Shown one piece after another: positions 1-6,260 of a DNA stretch of 7,562 bases. The notes under the pieces are model-generated. The model ran no database searches and was not told where the DNA came from. It was given only the letters and a program-made list of their open reading frames with translations. Location of the stretch: the NCBI GenBank assembly GCA_937138955.1, contig CAKZPJ010000129.1:1-7562 (forward strand), given 5' to 3'. A program made the position numbers and the translations under genes. The DNA comes from an uncultured Flammeovirgaceae bacterium (GTDB taxonomy: Bacteria > Bacteroidota > Bacteroidia > Cytophagales > Cyclobacteriaceae). Each line of letters opens with the position of its first letter. Position 1 is the first letter of the stretch.

Positions 1-188
1 TCCCTGTCAATCATCTATATATTTTGCTCTTAGATAATTTTATCGAATTGGTACGTTTAAATACTCTTGTAACTTTCATTTTACTCAATAGTTATTTGAG
101 CAAAACACTTATACGCTCTTATTTACTTGCCTATATAGTCTTCAGAAAGACTTTGTACTACTGAGTAGCTTGTTATATTGATTTTGCT

Positions 189-554
189 CTATTGTTGATG
201 CTTCGTTGAAATCAAGGCATGAATTTCCACTAGAGACTGCGCCCATACTTCAGGCTTCAAACCAAATTGCTGATCTAATTGAGCGTTATAAGTAGGCACA
301 TTGGTATAAAAAAACCGAGCATGATCTAACCATTCGTCCGTACCAGTTGGAGCTGCTTGGATCAGTTGTAATTCACCGAGAACATCATACTTGTATTGAT
401 AAGCAGACCGCACTATAGCAACGTATTCCCGATAAGTACGCTGGGCTGATTGAAAATCAGTTTGCCACTGTTCTTTAGCATAATATGCTGAGCTAAATTG
501 CTCCACAGGCAACTGACCCAACTTCTGTGTTTTTTTATCGCCTAAAAGGTTCAT
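189..554 (-). CDS. Hypothetical protein, 121 aa, unrecognised
   Basis: I do not recognise this protein. It begins with an ATG (MNLLGDKK), and the nearest in-frame stop upstream is only 25 bp before that start, so it cannot extend much further. There is no signal peptide or membrane segment. It is rich in Gln, Tyr, Ala and Leu and looks mostly helical and soluble: residues about 24-65 (QWQTDF through DVLGEL) and about 99-121 (LKPEVWAQSL onward) read as amphipathic helices around a central segment with Asp-Glu-Trp. No catalytic or metal-binding motif is visible. It lies 196 bp downstream of the polytopic membrane gene on the same strand, with no tight coupling, so its role cannot be inferred from context. 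The amino-acid pattern looks genuinely coding, and the antisense strand carries no comparable ORF. It could be a full small protein or the remaining C-terminal part of a longer one. Confidence 0.6.
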   Translation of the reverse strand: MNLLGDKKTQKLGQLPVEQFSSAYYAKEQWQTDFQSAQRTYREYVAIVRSAYQYKYDVLGELQLIQAAPTGTDEWLDHARFFYTNVPTYNAQLDQQFGLKPEVWAQSLVEIHALISTKHQQ

Positions 555-750
555 AAGTTTCGGTAAGCTGTTGATCAGCTATGATATTGTTTACGGATCA
601 ATAAGAAATATACTACTTACACTAAAGTAGAATTACCGCTAAAATACGTTGATGTAGGCAGTTATGAAGTTGGGTTTACCTTCAAAAACTACCAGCGTAC
701 CTTTTGAATGGTGTTGGTATAGAATTACTTGAGAATCAATTCAGAAGAGA

Positions 751-1986
751 CTAACTGTTTCGGCGAAGCAGAGGACATAATAAAAGATAAAGCAACAATG
801 GAGAAAAGGCTACTTTATAACGTATTAAAGTACCAAAGTTAGGAGTAGAAATAGCTAATAGCCCTCCTAGTAAGATCGCAAATAAAAAAATAGCGACTAC
901 CCACAAATGCACGTCATTTTCTACCACTCTTGCTAGCTTAACTTTTCGTAAGGCTAGCATACTTACAACGAGCAATAGACAATTTTCTAAACCTGCCACT
1001 TGCGCTAAAATAGTGTTTAGATCGAACGGCAGCGGACGATACCACGCAGAGAATATGGCTAAAGGAGCATTGAGTAAAAAGCTAGCTAACGTAGGCTTTA
1101 ACTGATAAAAGTGAATAATTACATCGGTGTGGGAAATTTGAACGAAGGTATCGTGATTCTGAACAATTACGCCTAAAATACGGTCTACCTCCAGATTGGG
1201 ATGTAGAAATGTTGCTAAAGAGATGAGAATAAAAAATAAGGATACTGCTTTAGCAGTCACACTAAGTCGTCCAACTGGTATAAATTGGGCTAGCATAATA
1301 GCTAGCAATAACGGAACAAGCACAGCGGCGTAATAGTACTTAACCAACCATAGTAGCATAGCGGCAGCTAACCAGCCCATCACTAATAAGCTAGTTTGCC
1401 CTTTCTTATCAGCGTAGTAGAAGCGTATTGTTTGAGCAACTAGTGTACTAATAAGCCCCACGGCAATAGCTTCTTTAAGAATACCCGAACTCCAGAAGAC
1501 AAACGAAGGATAGGTCAACCAAGCAATTCCTACTGCATACTGGGTACGAGGGAAGAATCTAATGAGCGTTTGTACTAAATACCAGATTCCTCCAAAAGAT
1601 AATACCGAAAAATAGGTAGAGATGAGCCAATAGTTGTCTTGAGTGAATAGACATCCTATACTCACAATCCGGCTCATGAACAACGCACGGGGTTGGTTAG
1701 TGTATATTAATCCGCCTGGTAGATAATCCGTATTTATCCAACTGAGAATATAATTCATCCAATTGGTACGGGCAAATTTAGCTAACGCTAACCCATCAGT
1801 AAAGTAGTTCCAGGTATCACCTCCTGAATAATAGTAAAGGTATAAGCAACCGACGAGCCAACCTCCTATAATTTTTATACTGATAGCGGGTAAAAACCAG
1901 CTAGCTAACCGAGTGCCTCGGAGTTGGTAGCACCAGAGGAAAATAATACCAGTAATTATACAGCTATGAACAGCAATAATCCACAA
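751..1986 (-). CDS. Polytopic inner-membrane protein, glycosyltransferase/polymerase-like
   Basis: An integral membrane protein of 411 aa with roughly ten hydrophobic segments (for example about 2-19, 33-52, 123-143, 150-168, 171-187, 201-217, 219-236, 246-261, 335-347, 361-380 and 393-407). Visible motifs are SGGDTWNYF (54-62) in the first exposed loop, YPSFVFWSSGILKEA (159-173), and a C-terminal TPNFGTLIRYKVAF (381-394). This layout, with an acidic residue in the first loop, a P-S-x-x-FWSSG-x-x-KE segment and a late RY motif, is one I associate with uncharacterised EpsG/Wzy-like or GT-C-like proteins of surface-polysaccharide assembly; this is inference by pattern, and substrate is unknown. 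The start is a TTG; no ATG lies between it and the upstream stop, and the first TM segment begins directly after it. It follows the DUF2851 gene by 27 bp, so the two are probably cotranscribed. No glycosyltransferase genes lie nearby to support a polysaccharide role. Confidence 0.75.
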   Translation of the reverse strand: MWIIAVHSCIITGIIFLWCYQLRGTRLASWFLPAISIKIIGGWLVGCLYLYYYSGGDTWNYFTDGLALAKFARTNWMNYILSWINTDYLPGGLIYTNQPRALFMSRIVSIGCLFTQDNYWLISTYFSVLSFGGIWYLVQTLIRFFPRTQYAVGIAWLTYPSFVFWSSGILKEAIAVGLISTLVAQTIRFYYADKKGQTSLLVMGWLAAAMLLWLVKYYYAAVLVPLLLAIMLAQFIPVGRLSVTAKAVSLFFILISLATFLHPNLEVDRILGVIVQNHDTFVQISHTDVIIHFYQLKPTLASFLLNAPLAIFSAWYRPLPFDLNTILAQVAGLENCLLLVVSMLALRKVKLARVVENDVHLWVVAIFLFAILLGGLLAISTPNFGTLIRYKVAFSPLLLYLLLCPLLRRNS

Positions 1987-2013
1987 TACGCAGGCTGATC
2001 CAGGGTGAAGTAG

Positions 2014-3228
2014 TTAAGAAACAAACAATGGCTGTTTTTTCAAAACGGCGGTGCCAATACTACAAGAAAGACATTGCTTTTTTGTGCAGTAATTCTGATA
2101 AAGTTCTAGGGTTCCCTGCGTATCTAAAGCAGATGAACCAGGAAAATTCAGGCCGGCGTATTTACGGATAACCTTGTTATCTTCAGCTTTTATCTCTTTT
2201 AAGCATAACCAAGCATGTTGTTGATAAGTATCGTCGCGGTGAAATAGCCCGTGGGCAGTCAGTAAAGGCACTACAGTATTAATAATGATAGTATCAATGC
2301 TACGAGCTCCTAAGTTAGTAGCTTCAGTGCAGAATTGCTGCATATAATACTCTACCGGCTGAATCTGTAGTAGCCAGCTTAAATCAGCTTGCCACTGCTT
2401 GAGCAAAATAGCCAACTGTTTGATTCTGACGTGCGGAAAGCTGGTAGGGCGAATTCGGCTGTATCGCCATACGGACGGGTTCAACTGTTTATTCTCTAAC
2501 TCAGGAGGTATCACCAACATCTTTTCGTTTGCTGAATACTGCGATAATGCGGCTTGATGAAGAAAAATATCAGTTAATTGGTCTGAGTTACCATACCATT
2601 TTCTTACCCAACGAAGCGGTAGTGCCTGAGTAAGTTGTTCCATTCCCGCTTGATTCGTTTTAAATCCAAAACTCCTCAGTAGGCAGTGGTACGCTGTTCC
2701 CTGCCAATCGCCTTTCTTACTTTTGAGCAGTTCAAGTATTTCGTTGGCTTTTCTTTCCATTCGCTGAATAGCCACCCGTTCTACTTGAGCAATTTTAACG
2801 ATTTCTGGTACTTGATTAACTAAATTAGCGCAGGGAATAGATGGCTGCACGTTCTCTAACAAAGATTGAATCCTGAATAGAATCGAAGAGTTTACTCGAG
2901 ATTTCAATTCTAAGGTAGGAACCATCGTACCATCGGAACGATATACGTCTTGGTCATGCTCCCAAACTACGTGTAAAATTACTCGCTCATAGGCCGAATC
3001 TTGGTGATGCCGATGTCGTCGCCAGTCCGATGCTTTCACGTGAATTTCTACCGAACCATGCCATTCCAGATTATCAATATATAATCGGGCTACAGAGAAA
3101 TCAGGCCCAGCATTCGTATTTAGAATACCACCTGATTGAACAACAACGGTCTGACCATCAATAGTTTGAAGGTTTTCGCGGTTAAAAGCTTGCTGCTGCC
3201 AAAGATAGTAAAGAACAATTTCTTTCAC
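2014..3228 (-). CDS. DUF2851 family protein
   Basis: A 404-aa soluble protein that I recognise as DUF2851, a family of unknown function known mainly in Bacteroidota. The N-terminal block is typical: start MKEIVLYYLWQQQAF, then GPDF (41-44), GSVEIHVKASDW (58-69), a His-rich RHRHHQD (71-77) and ILHVVWEHD (84-92). IPC (131-133) follows. The C-terminus carries a Cys cluster, C381-x4-C386-x2-C389, in NYCTKKQCLSCSIG. The order D43, E61, H63, K65 resembles a PD-(D/E)XK nuclease core, and one early Cys plus three late Cys recalls Fe-S-containing nucleases of the AddB/Cas4 kind; both points are inference. The start is GTG, placed by the family-like N-terminus; no in-frame ATG exists before the upstream stop. 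The GTG and its AAAAAGG ribosome site sit in an inverted repeat and overlap a five-codon leader ORF. The membrane-protein gene follows after 27 bp. Length is near full for the family as I remember it. Confidence 0.9.
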   Translation of the reverse strand: MKEIVLYYLWQQQAFNRENLQTIDGQTVVVQSGGILNTNAGPDFSVARLYIDNLEWHGSVEIHVKASDWRRHRHHQDSAYERVILHVVWEHDQDVYRSDGTMVPTLELKSRVNSSILFRIQSLLENVQPSIPCANLVNQVPEIVKIAQVERVAIQRMERKANEILELLKSKKGDWQGTAYHCLLRSFGFKTNQAGMEQLTQALPLRWVRKWYGNSDQLTDIFLHQAALSQYSANEKMLVIPPELENKQLNPSVWRYSRIRPTSFPHVRIKQLAILLKQWQADLSWLLQIQPVEYYMQQFCTEATNLGARSIDTIIINTVVPLLTAHGLFHRDDTYQQHAWLCLKEIKAEDNKVIRKYAGLNFPGSSALDTQGTLELYQNYCTKKQCLSCSIGTAVLKKQPLFVS

Positions 3229-3264
3229 CTTTTTGCTCGCATGGTATGAAGAAAGGTGAAAGAA
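3220..3264 (-). promoter_or_regulatory. Inverted repeat enclosing the DUF2851 start codon, with leader ORF
   Basis: The plus strand has TTCTTTCACCTTT at 3220-3232 and its exact reverse complement AAAGGTGAAAGAA at 3252-3264, separated by 19 bases. In the minus-strand transcript the 3' arm carries the AAGG ribosome site and the GTG start of the DUF2851 gene, so a 13-bp stem would hide both. The loop holds an ATG (3242-3240) opening a five-codon ORF, M-R-A-K-R-stop, whose TGA (3227-3225) overlaps the GTG (3228-3226) as GTGA. A further copy of GTGAAAGAA (plus strand, 3295-3303) lies upstream and could pair with the same start region. The pairing is directly seen; control of translation is inferred. 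Confidence 0.5.
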
Positions 3265-3320
3265 TAATAACCACTTTTGCTAGAAAAGCTACAAGTGAAA
3301 GAAGCTGGTAATTATTGCCT

Positions 3321-3362
3321 TTAACAAAAGACAGTAGTGTTCGGACTACTGAACGCTACTGT
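3321..3362 (-). terminator. Probable intrinsic terminator after the response regulator
   Basis: On the minus strand, 12 bp past the TAG stop of the response-regulator gene, the sequence forms a 12-position stem with a single mismatch: ACAGTAG (3362-3356), C, GTTC, an 8-base loop, GAAC, A, CTACTGT (3337-3331). It is followed by CTTTTGTT, a T-rich but interrupted tract. Position, stem length and T-rich tail fit a Rho-independent terminator separating this gene from the DUF2851 gene. The U-tract is imperfect, so efficiency is uncertain. Confidence 0.6.
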
Positions 3363-3373
3363 ACAGTAGAAGG

Positions 3374-4027
3374 CTACCATTTGTTAACATTATCCAGATA
3401 CAGTCTGACTAACTCAACTGTATTATTTACCTGGCATTTCTGTAGCATATTGGCCCGATGGTTAGAGACAGTACGTTCGCTGAGAAATAAGCGTTCAGCA
3501 ATTTGTTTAGAGTTCAACCCTTCTACCAAAAGAGCCAATACCTCTTTTTCTCGTTTAGAAAGCACGTTGATAGGGTTCTGGTCATTGCTGTCTTGGTTCT
3601 TTTTTTCCTTAAAACCTTTTACAATAACCTGAGTAATTATCTGGCTATAATACTCGTCTCCTTGAGCTACGGTTTGAATAGCCTTCACCATCTCCTCACG
3701 GTCGGCGTATTTAGTAATGTAACCATTCACCCCATTATTAAGTGCTTTAAACACATAGCTAGGTGAATCGTGCATGGAAAGGATAAGCACTTTAGTAGGT
3801 AGTTGCTCTTTTTCTATTTCCTGAATAATATCAAAAATAGATATGCCTGGCATGGAAATATCAGCTACTAGCACATCGGGCTTATGCTCAAGTACTAACT
3901 TTAATGCTTCTCCACCATCGTTTACAGCTCCTACTAAATCTATAAAATCGTATTCTCTGAGTATGCTTGCTGTTCCTTCCGTTAGTATTGCGTGATCATC
4001 CACCAAAACAACGGTAATTTTACTCAT
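3374..4027 (-). CDS. NarL/FixJ-type response regulator (receiver + LuxR HTH)
   Basis: A 217-aa two-component response regulator. The receiver domain (about 1-122) has the acidic pair D10-D11, the phosphoacceptor D56 in VLVADISMPG, S84 in LILSMHD at the conserved Ser/Thr position, and K106 in YITKYA. A charged linker (about 139-152, EKKNQDSNDQ) leads to a LuxR-type helix-turn-helix (about 153-215): LSKREKEVLALL, then EGLNSKQIAERLFLSERTVSNHRANMLQK in two overlapping pieces, typical of GerE/LuxR DNA-binding domains. All key residues are intact, so phosphorylation-controlled DNA binding as a dimer is expected from the family. The ATG start matches the usual receiver N-terminus. It is 120 bp downstream of the TonB-like gene and is followed by a likely terminator, so it may be a separate unit or the end of the envelope operon. 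No sensor kinase is in the window, so the signal and targets are unknown. Confidence 0.95.
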   Translation of the reverse strand: MSKITVVLVDDHAILTEGTASILREYDFIDLVGAVNDGGEALKLVLEHKPDVLVADISMPGISIFDIIQEIEKEQLPTKVLILSMHDSPSYVFKALNNGVNGYITKYADREEMVKAIQTVAQGDEYYSQIITQVIVKGFKEKKNQDSNDQNPINVLSKREKEVLALLVEGLNSKQIAERLFLSERTVSNHRANMLQKCQVNNTVELVRLYLDNVNKW

Positions 4028-4147
4028 AAAAAAGCAGTAGTTTATAATTTAACTTAAGAAAGAATAACATAAGATACAAATGCAAAGTACCTTCTAAACT
4101 ACGAAAAACTGAGGCAAGTATTAGCTGCAATCGGAACGTCAAATACA

Positions 4148-4963
4148 CTATTTGGAACGAATAATGAAAGATATTTTACCAGTAGAAGTTGTTGCCGAAC
4201 GAGCATTGTTACCGGTGCGACTAAACGTTAGTTCCTCAACAGCTTCACGATAAATTCGTTCTACAGCAGGGCTTACCGTTTTTTCTAATGTTCGGATACT
4301 AATAATCTCACCTCGGCCGTCAATTGTTATTTGAAAAGTAATACGTCCACTTTCGCTAGAATCATCTTGAGGGCGAGGAATATAGTCCCAATTCCAACCC
4401 GCCATTTGCAGTGATGCGCCATCTTTTGGCCCTTGAGCACCGTATAGGGCGCGGTCATCAACTTTACCGTCTTCTTTCCCTTGGTTACCTACCGGATCTT
4501 CGGAATTGCCTTGGTTGGTATTTTTAGATGGATATAAGCTCCCCGGTACCGGTTCTTTTACAGGCTCTTCGGGTTCTTCTATTACTTCTTCGGTTGTTTC
4601 CGTAACTTCTTCTACTACATCCGGGCTATCTTCAATTGGGGCTACTTGTTCTACCTGTTCTACTGACTCCTGCACCTCTTCGGGTGGAGTTTCTTCTACG
4701 GCTTCCACCTCTTCTACTTCCACTTCCTTGGTCACTGCGTCTAACGGTTCTTCTTCTACCACCGGAGTAGGTTCCGGGCGAGTGGTTTCTCCCGCCCCAG
4801 TATTATCTAATCCAAAATCTAACTCAATACCGTACTCAGGCAGCGGAGGGTCGGGAGCTTGCCAGGCTAATAAGAAAAAGAATAGTAAGAACAGGCCAGC
4901 ATTCACTCCGAATGAGACGATAGCAGCAATCCGACGGTCTTTCTTTTCTTCAGGAGAAATCAT
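4148..4963 (-). CDS. TonB/TolA-like energy transducer
   Basis: A 271-aa protein with one N-terminal membrane anchor (about 11-34, IAAIVSFGVNAGLFLLFFF) after a short charged cytoplasmic start. It continues as a long periplasmic linker and a C-terminal domain (about 188-271). The linker at about 64-140 is Glu-, Val- and Pro-rich and strongly acidic, unlike the Glu-Pro/Lys-Pro linker of enterobacterial TonB. The C-terminal domain contains GWNWDYIPRP, then GRITFQITIDGRGEIISIR (206-224) and VERIYREAVEELTF, which reads as the beta-alpha-beta pattern of TonB/TolA C-terminal domains. It follows exbD by 86 bp and exbB is just upstream, which supports the role: proton-motive energy harvested by ExbB/ExbD is passed across the periplasm to an outer-membrane partner. 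The classical YP pair of TonB is not obvious, so a TolA-like or dedicated role is possible. Start ATG is placed a few residues before the membrane segment. Confidence 0.85.
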   Translation of the reverse strand: MISPEEKKDRRIAAIVSFGVNAGLFLLFFFLLAWQAPDPPLPEYGIELDFGLDNTGAGETTRPEPTPVVEEEPLDAVTKEVEVEEVEAVEETPPEEVQESVEQVEQVAPIEDSPDVVEEVTETTEEVIEEPEEPVKEPVPGSLYPSKNTNQGNSEDPVGNQGKEDGKVDDRALYGAQGPKDGASLQMAGWNWDYIPRPQDDSSESGRITFQITIDGRGEIISIRTLEKTVSPAVERIYREAVEELTFSRTGNNARSATTSTGKISFIIRSK

Positions 4964-5049
4964 ATGTAGTCGCCTGTTTCCTATTATTAACGAAGAAGTA
5001 TGTCTTAAGATTAAAAAGTGAGTATAATTTTACGCTACCAAATGTCTAG

Positions 5050-5448
5050 CTATCGGTTTGACTCGGGACGGGTAGCAATAGATACCTTGGCTTCTAAAGA
5101 AGTAGCAATACCCGCTACTCGAACCAAATGTTCTACCGGCACTGACTTGTCAACATTCATTACCACCACCCCTTCCTGCTCAGAAAGTGCAGCTCGCATC
5201 GCGCTTTCCAACTGTTCAACCGGCACAAGCTGTTCATTTACATAGTATGCTAAATCAGGAGTAATCGTGACACTTACCCGTTGCAATACAATAGCCGAAG
5301 TTTTGCTGGAAGGTAGATTAACCGGTAAACCCGAAGGAGTGACAAACGAAGAAGTAAGCATAAAAAAGATCAGCAACAGAAAAATAATATCAGCGATAGA
5401 AGAAAAATTGAAGCTGGTTTCTATCTTATTTCGGGCTTTCAGATCCAT
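5050..5448 (-). CDS. exbD: ExbD/TolR-family biopolymer transport protein
   Basis: A 132-aa ExbD/TolR subunit of a proton-driven inner-membrane motor. The cytoplasmic N-terminus MDLKARNKIE is followed by a single TM segment (about 17-36) with SIADIIFLLLIFFMLTSSF. Asp20 sits where the essential TM Asp of ExbD (D25 in E. coli) lies and is expected to carry protons. The periplasmic domain (about 45-130) has the usual pattern: VSVTITPDLAYYVNEQLV, an amphipathic helix around LESAMRAAL, and VVVMNVDKSVPVEHLVRVAGIA. I chose the ATG at 5448 because it gives the family's normal short basic N-terminus; a longer reading from a TTG at 5505 adds a hydrophobic 19-residue extension that does not fit. It is 124 bp after exbB and 86 bp before the TonB-like gene. 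Only one ExbD is present, whereas many Bacteroidota ExbB clusters carry two. Slightly shorter than the E. coli protein (141 aa). Confidence 0.93.
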   Translation of the reverse strand: MDLKARNKIETSFNFSSIADIIFLLLIFFMLTSSFVTPSGLPVNLPSSKTSAIVLQRVSVTITPDLAYYVNEQLVPVEQLESAMRAALSEQEGVVVMNVDKSVPVEHLVRVAGIATSLEAKVSIATRPESNR

Positions 5449-5500
5449 AGTATTAGTTGACAGTGGATAATTGATGAGGAATAGTTGAAAATAGAAAGTT

Positions 5501-5515
5501 TGCAATCAAATTGCA
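5501..5515. repeat. Short perfect palindrome in the exbB-exbD spacer
   Basis: TGCAAT, a 3-base centre CAA, then ATTGCA: a perfect 6-bp inverted repeat lying right beside the GC-rich block at 5516-5566. It could form a small hairpin in the exbB-exbD transcript or be a protein-binding site; nothing in the sequence decides which. Confidence 0.4.
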
Positions 5516-5566
5516 TATTTCACCCCCGCCCCGGAACTTAACCGGGATGTCCGGGGTCGTATTTCA
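5516..5566. repeat. GC-rich palindromic intergenic element with flanking direct repeats
   Basis: This block lies between exbB and exbD. CCCCGGA (5529-5535) pairs exactly with TCCGGGG (5550-5556), and an alternative stem uses CCCGG (5530-5534) with CCGGG (5542-5546). Its core is far richer in G and C than the AT-rich DNA around it. TATTTCA occurs on both sides (5516-5522 and 5560-5566), which could be a 7-bp target-site duplication or part of the repeat itself. It lacks a T-tract on either strand, so it is not a typical terminator. The likely identity is a dispersed REP- or MITE-like intergenic repeat, possibly also acting on the stability of the operon mRNA; this is inference. Confidence 0.5.
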
Positions 5567-5572
5567 TATTTT

Positions 5573-6259
5573 TTATGTCGGTTCTTGAAGCAGGTCAATA
5601 AAATCAATGGAAATATATTCCATCTGGTGAACCACTTTGTTTACCCTAGATACTAGGTAATTGTATCCTAAATAAGCCAGAATACCCACGGCTAGTCCGG
5701 TAGCAGTGGTAATCATAGCTTCGTAGATTCCAGTAGATAGCAATTGCGGGCTTACATTTCCTTCTTCTTGAGCAATAGCTATAAACGCCTGAATCATTCC
5801 GGTAACAGTACCCAAAAAACCGATCATCGGAGCGGCCCCCGAAATAGTGGCTAATAAAGTAAGGTTTTTTTCTAGCCGATATAGCTCCAGCTTTCCTACA
5901 TTTTCAATGGCAGCTTCAATCGACTTGAGTGGACTACCAATGCGGGAAACCCCTTTTTCAATCATTCGGGAGATAGGAGAGTCGGTCTGAGAACAGAGAA
6001 TACGCGCTGCACTAATCTCCCCCCGAGAAACTAGACCCCGAATCTTCTCCATAAATTGCTCGGGTATCTTCGCCGCTCGTTTAACAACCCGGATTCTCTC
6101 AACGAAAATATAGATAGAGAGCGCAAACAAGATGATAAGAGGAATCATCACCCAACCACCCTTTAAGAGTAAGTCAAGGATGCTGACTGATCCGGCGGCA
6201 GCAGAATCAAGGGTGGTAGTATCGATAGGGGTTTCGGTTGTGATTTGCAGTAGAATCAT
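5573..6259 (-). CDS. exbB: ExbB/TolQ/MotA-family proton channel protein
   Basis: A 228-aa ExbB/TolQ-family subunit. A periplasmic N-terminal stretch (about 1-28) precedes TM1 (about 35-54, GWVMIPLIILFALSIYIFVE). A cytoplasmic region with helices and Cys89 in ILCSQTDSPISRMIEKGV (87-104) follows, then the hallmark TM2 hairpin: TLLATISGAAPMIGFLGTV (134-152) with the conserved GLxGTV-like GFLGTVTGM, and TM3 with GIYEAMITTATGLAVGILA (177-195), whose TTATGLAVGI carries the conserved Thr/Ala pattern lining the proton path. Length and topology match ExbB. With ExbD it forms the inner-membrane proton-driven motor that powers the TonB-like arm encoded downstream. It begins 1 bp after the SPOR gene stop (TAG-C-ATG), which strongly suggests cotranscription and translational coupling. 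No key residue appears to be missing. TolQ-like use in cell division cannot be excluded. Confidence 0.95.
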   Translation of the reverse strand: MILLQITTETPIDTTTLDSAAAGSVSILDLLLKGGWVMIPLIILFALSIYIFVERIRVVKRAAKIPEQFMEKIRGLVSRGEISAARILCSQTDSPISRMIEKGVSRIGSPLKSIEAAIENVGKLELYRLEKNLTLLATISGAAPMIGFLGTVTGMIQAFIAIAQEEGNVSPQLLSTGIYEAMITTATGLAVGILAYLGYNYLVSRVNKVVHQMEYISIDFIDLLQEPT

Positions 6260-6260
6260 G

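Noticed and set aside
137..152. Hairpin AGTCTT-CAGA-AAGACT downstream of the 121-aa gene
   Set aside because: The stem is only 6 bp and AT-rich, and no T-tract follows on the minus strand, so it is not called as a terminator.
3315..3766. Two plus-strand ORFs opposite the response regulator (3315-3632 and 3503-3766)
   Set aside because: They lie antisense to a complete, well-conserved receiver-LuxR protein and show no recognisable domain.
4506..5021. Plus-strand ORF, Ser/Thr/Gly-rich, 171 aa
   Set aside because: It is antisense to the acidic Glu/Val/Pro linker of the TonB-like protein; Glu codons (GAA/GAG) read backwards give Ser/Phe-type codons without stops. Its low-complexity composition is a by-product.
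5018..5470. Two plus-strand ORFs opposite exbD (5018-5245 and 5267-5470)
   Set aside because: Both are antisense to a clearly recognised ExbD protein and have no protein-like motifs.
5449..5505. Longer exbD starting at TTG 5505
   Set aside because: The extra 19 residues are hydrophobic and precede the normal ExbD N-terminus MDLKARNK; the ATG at 5448 fits the family.
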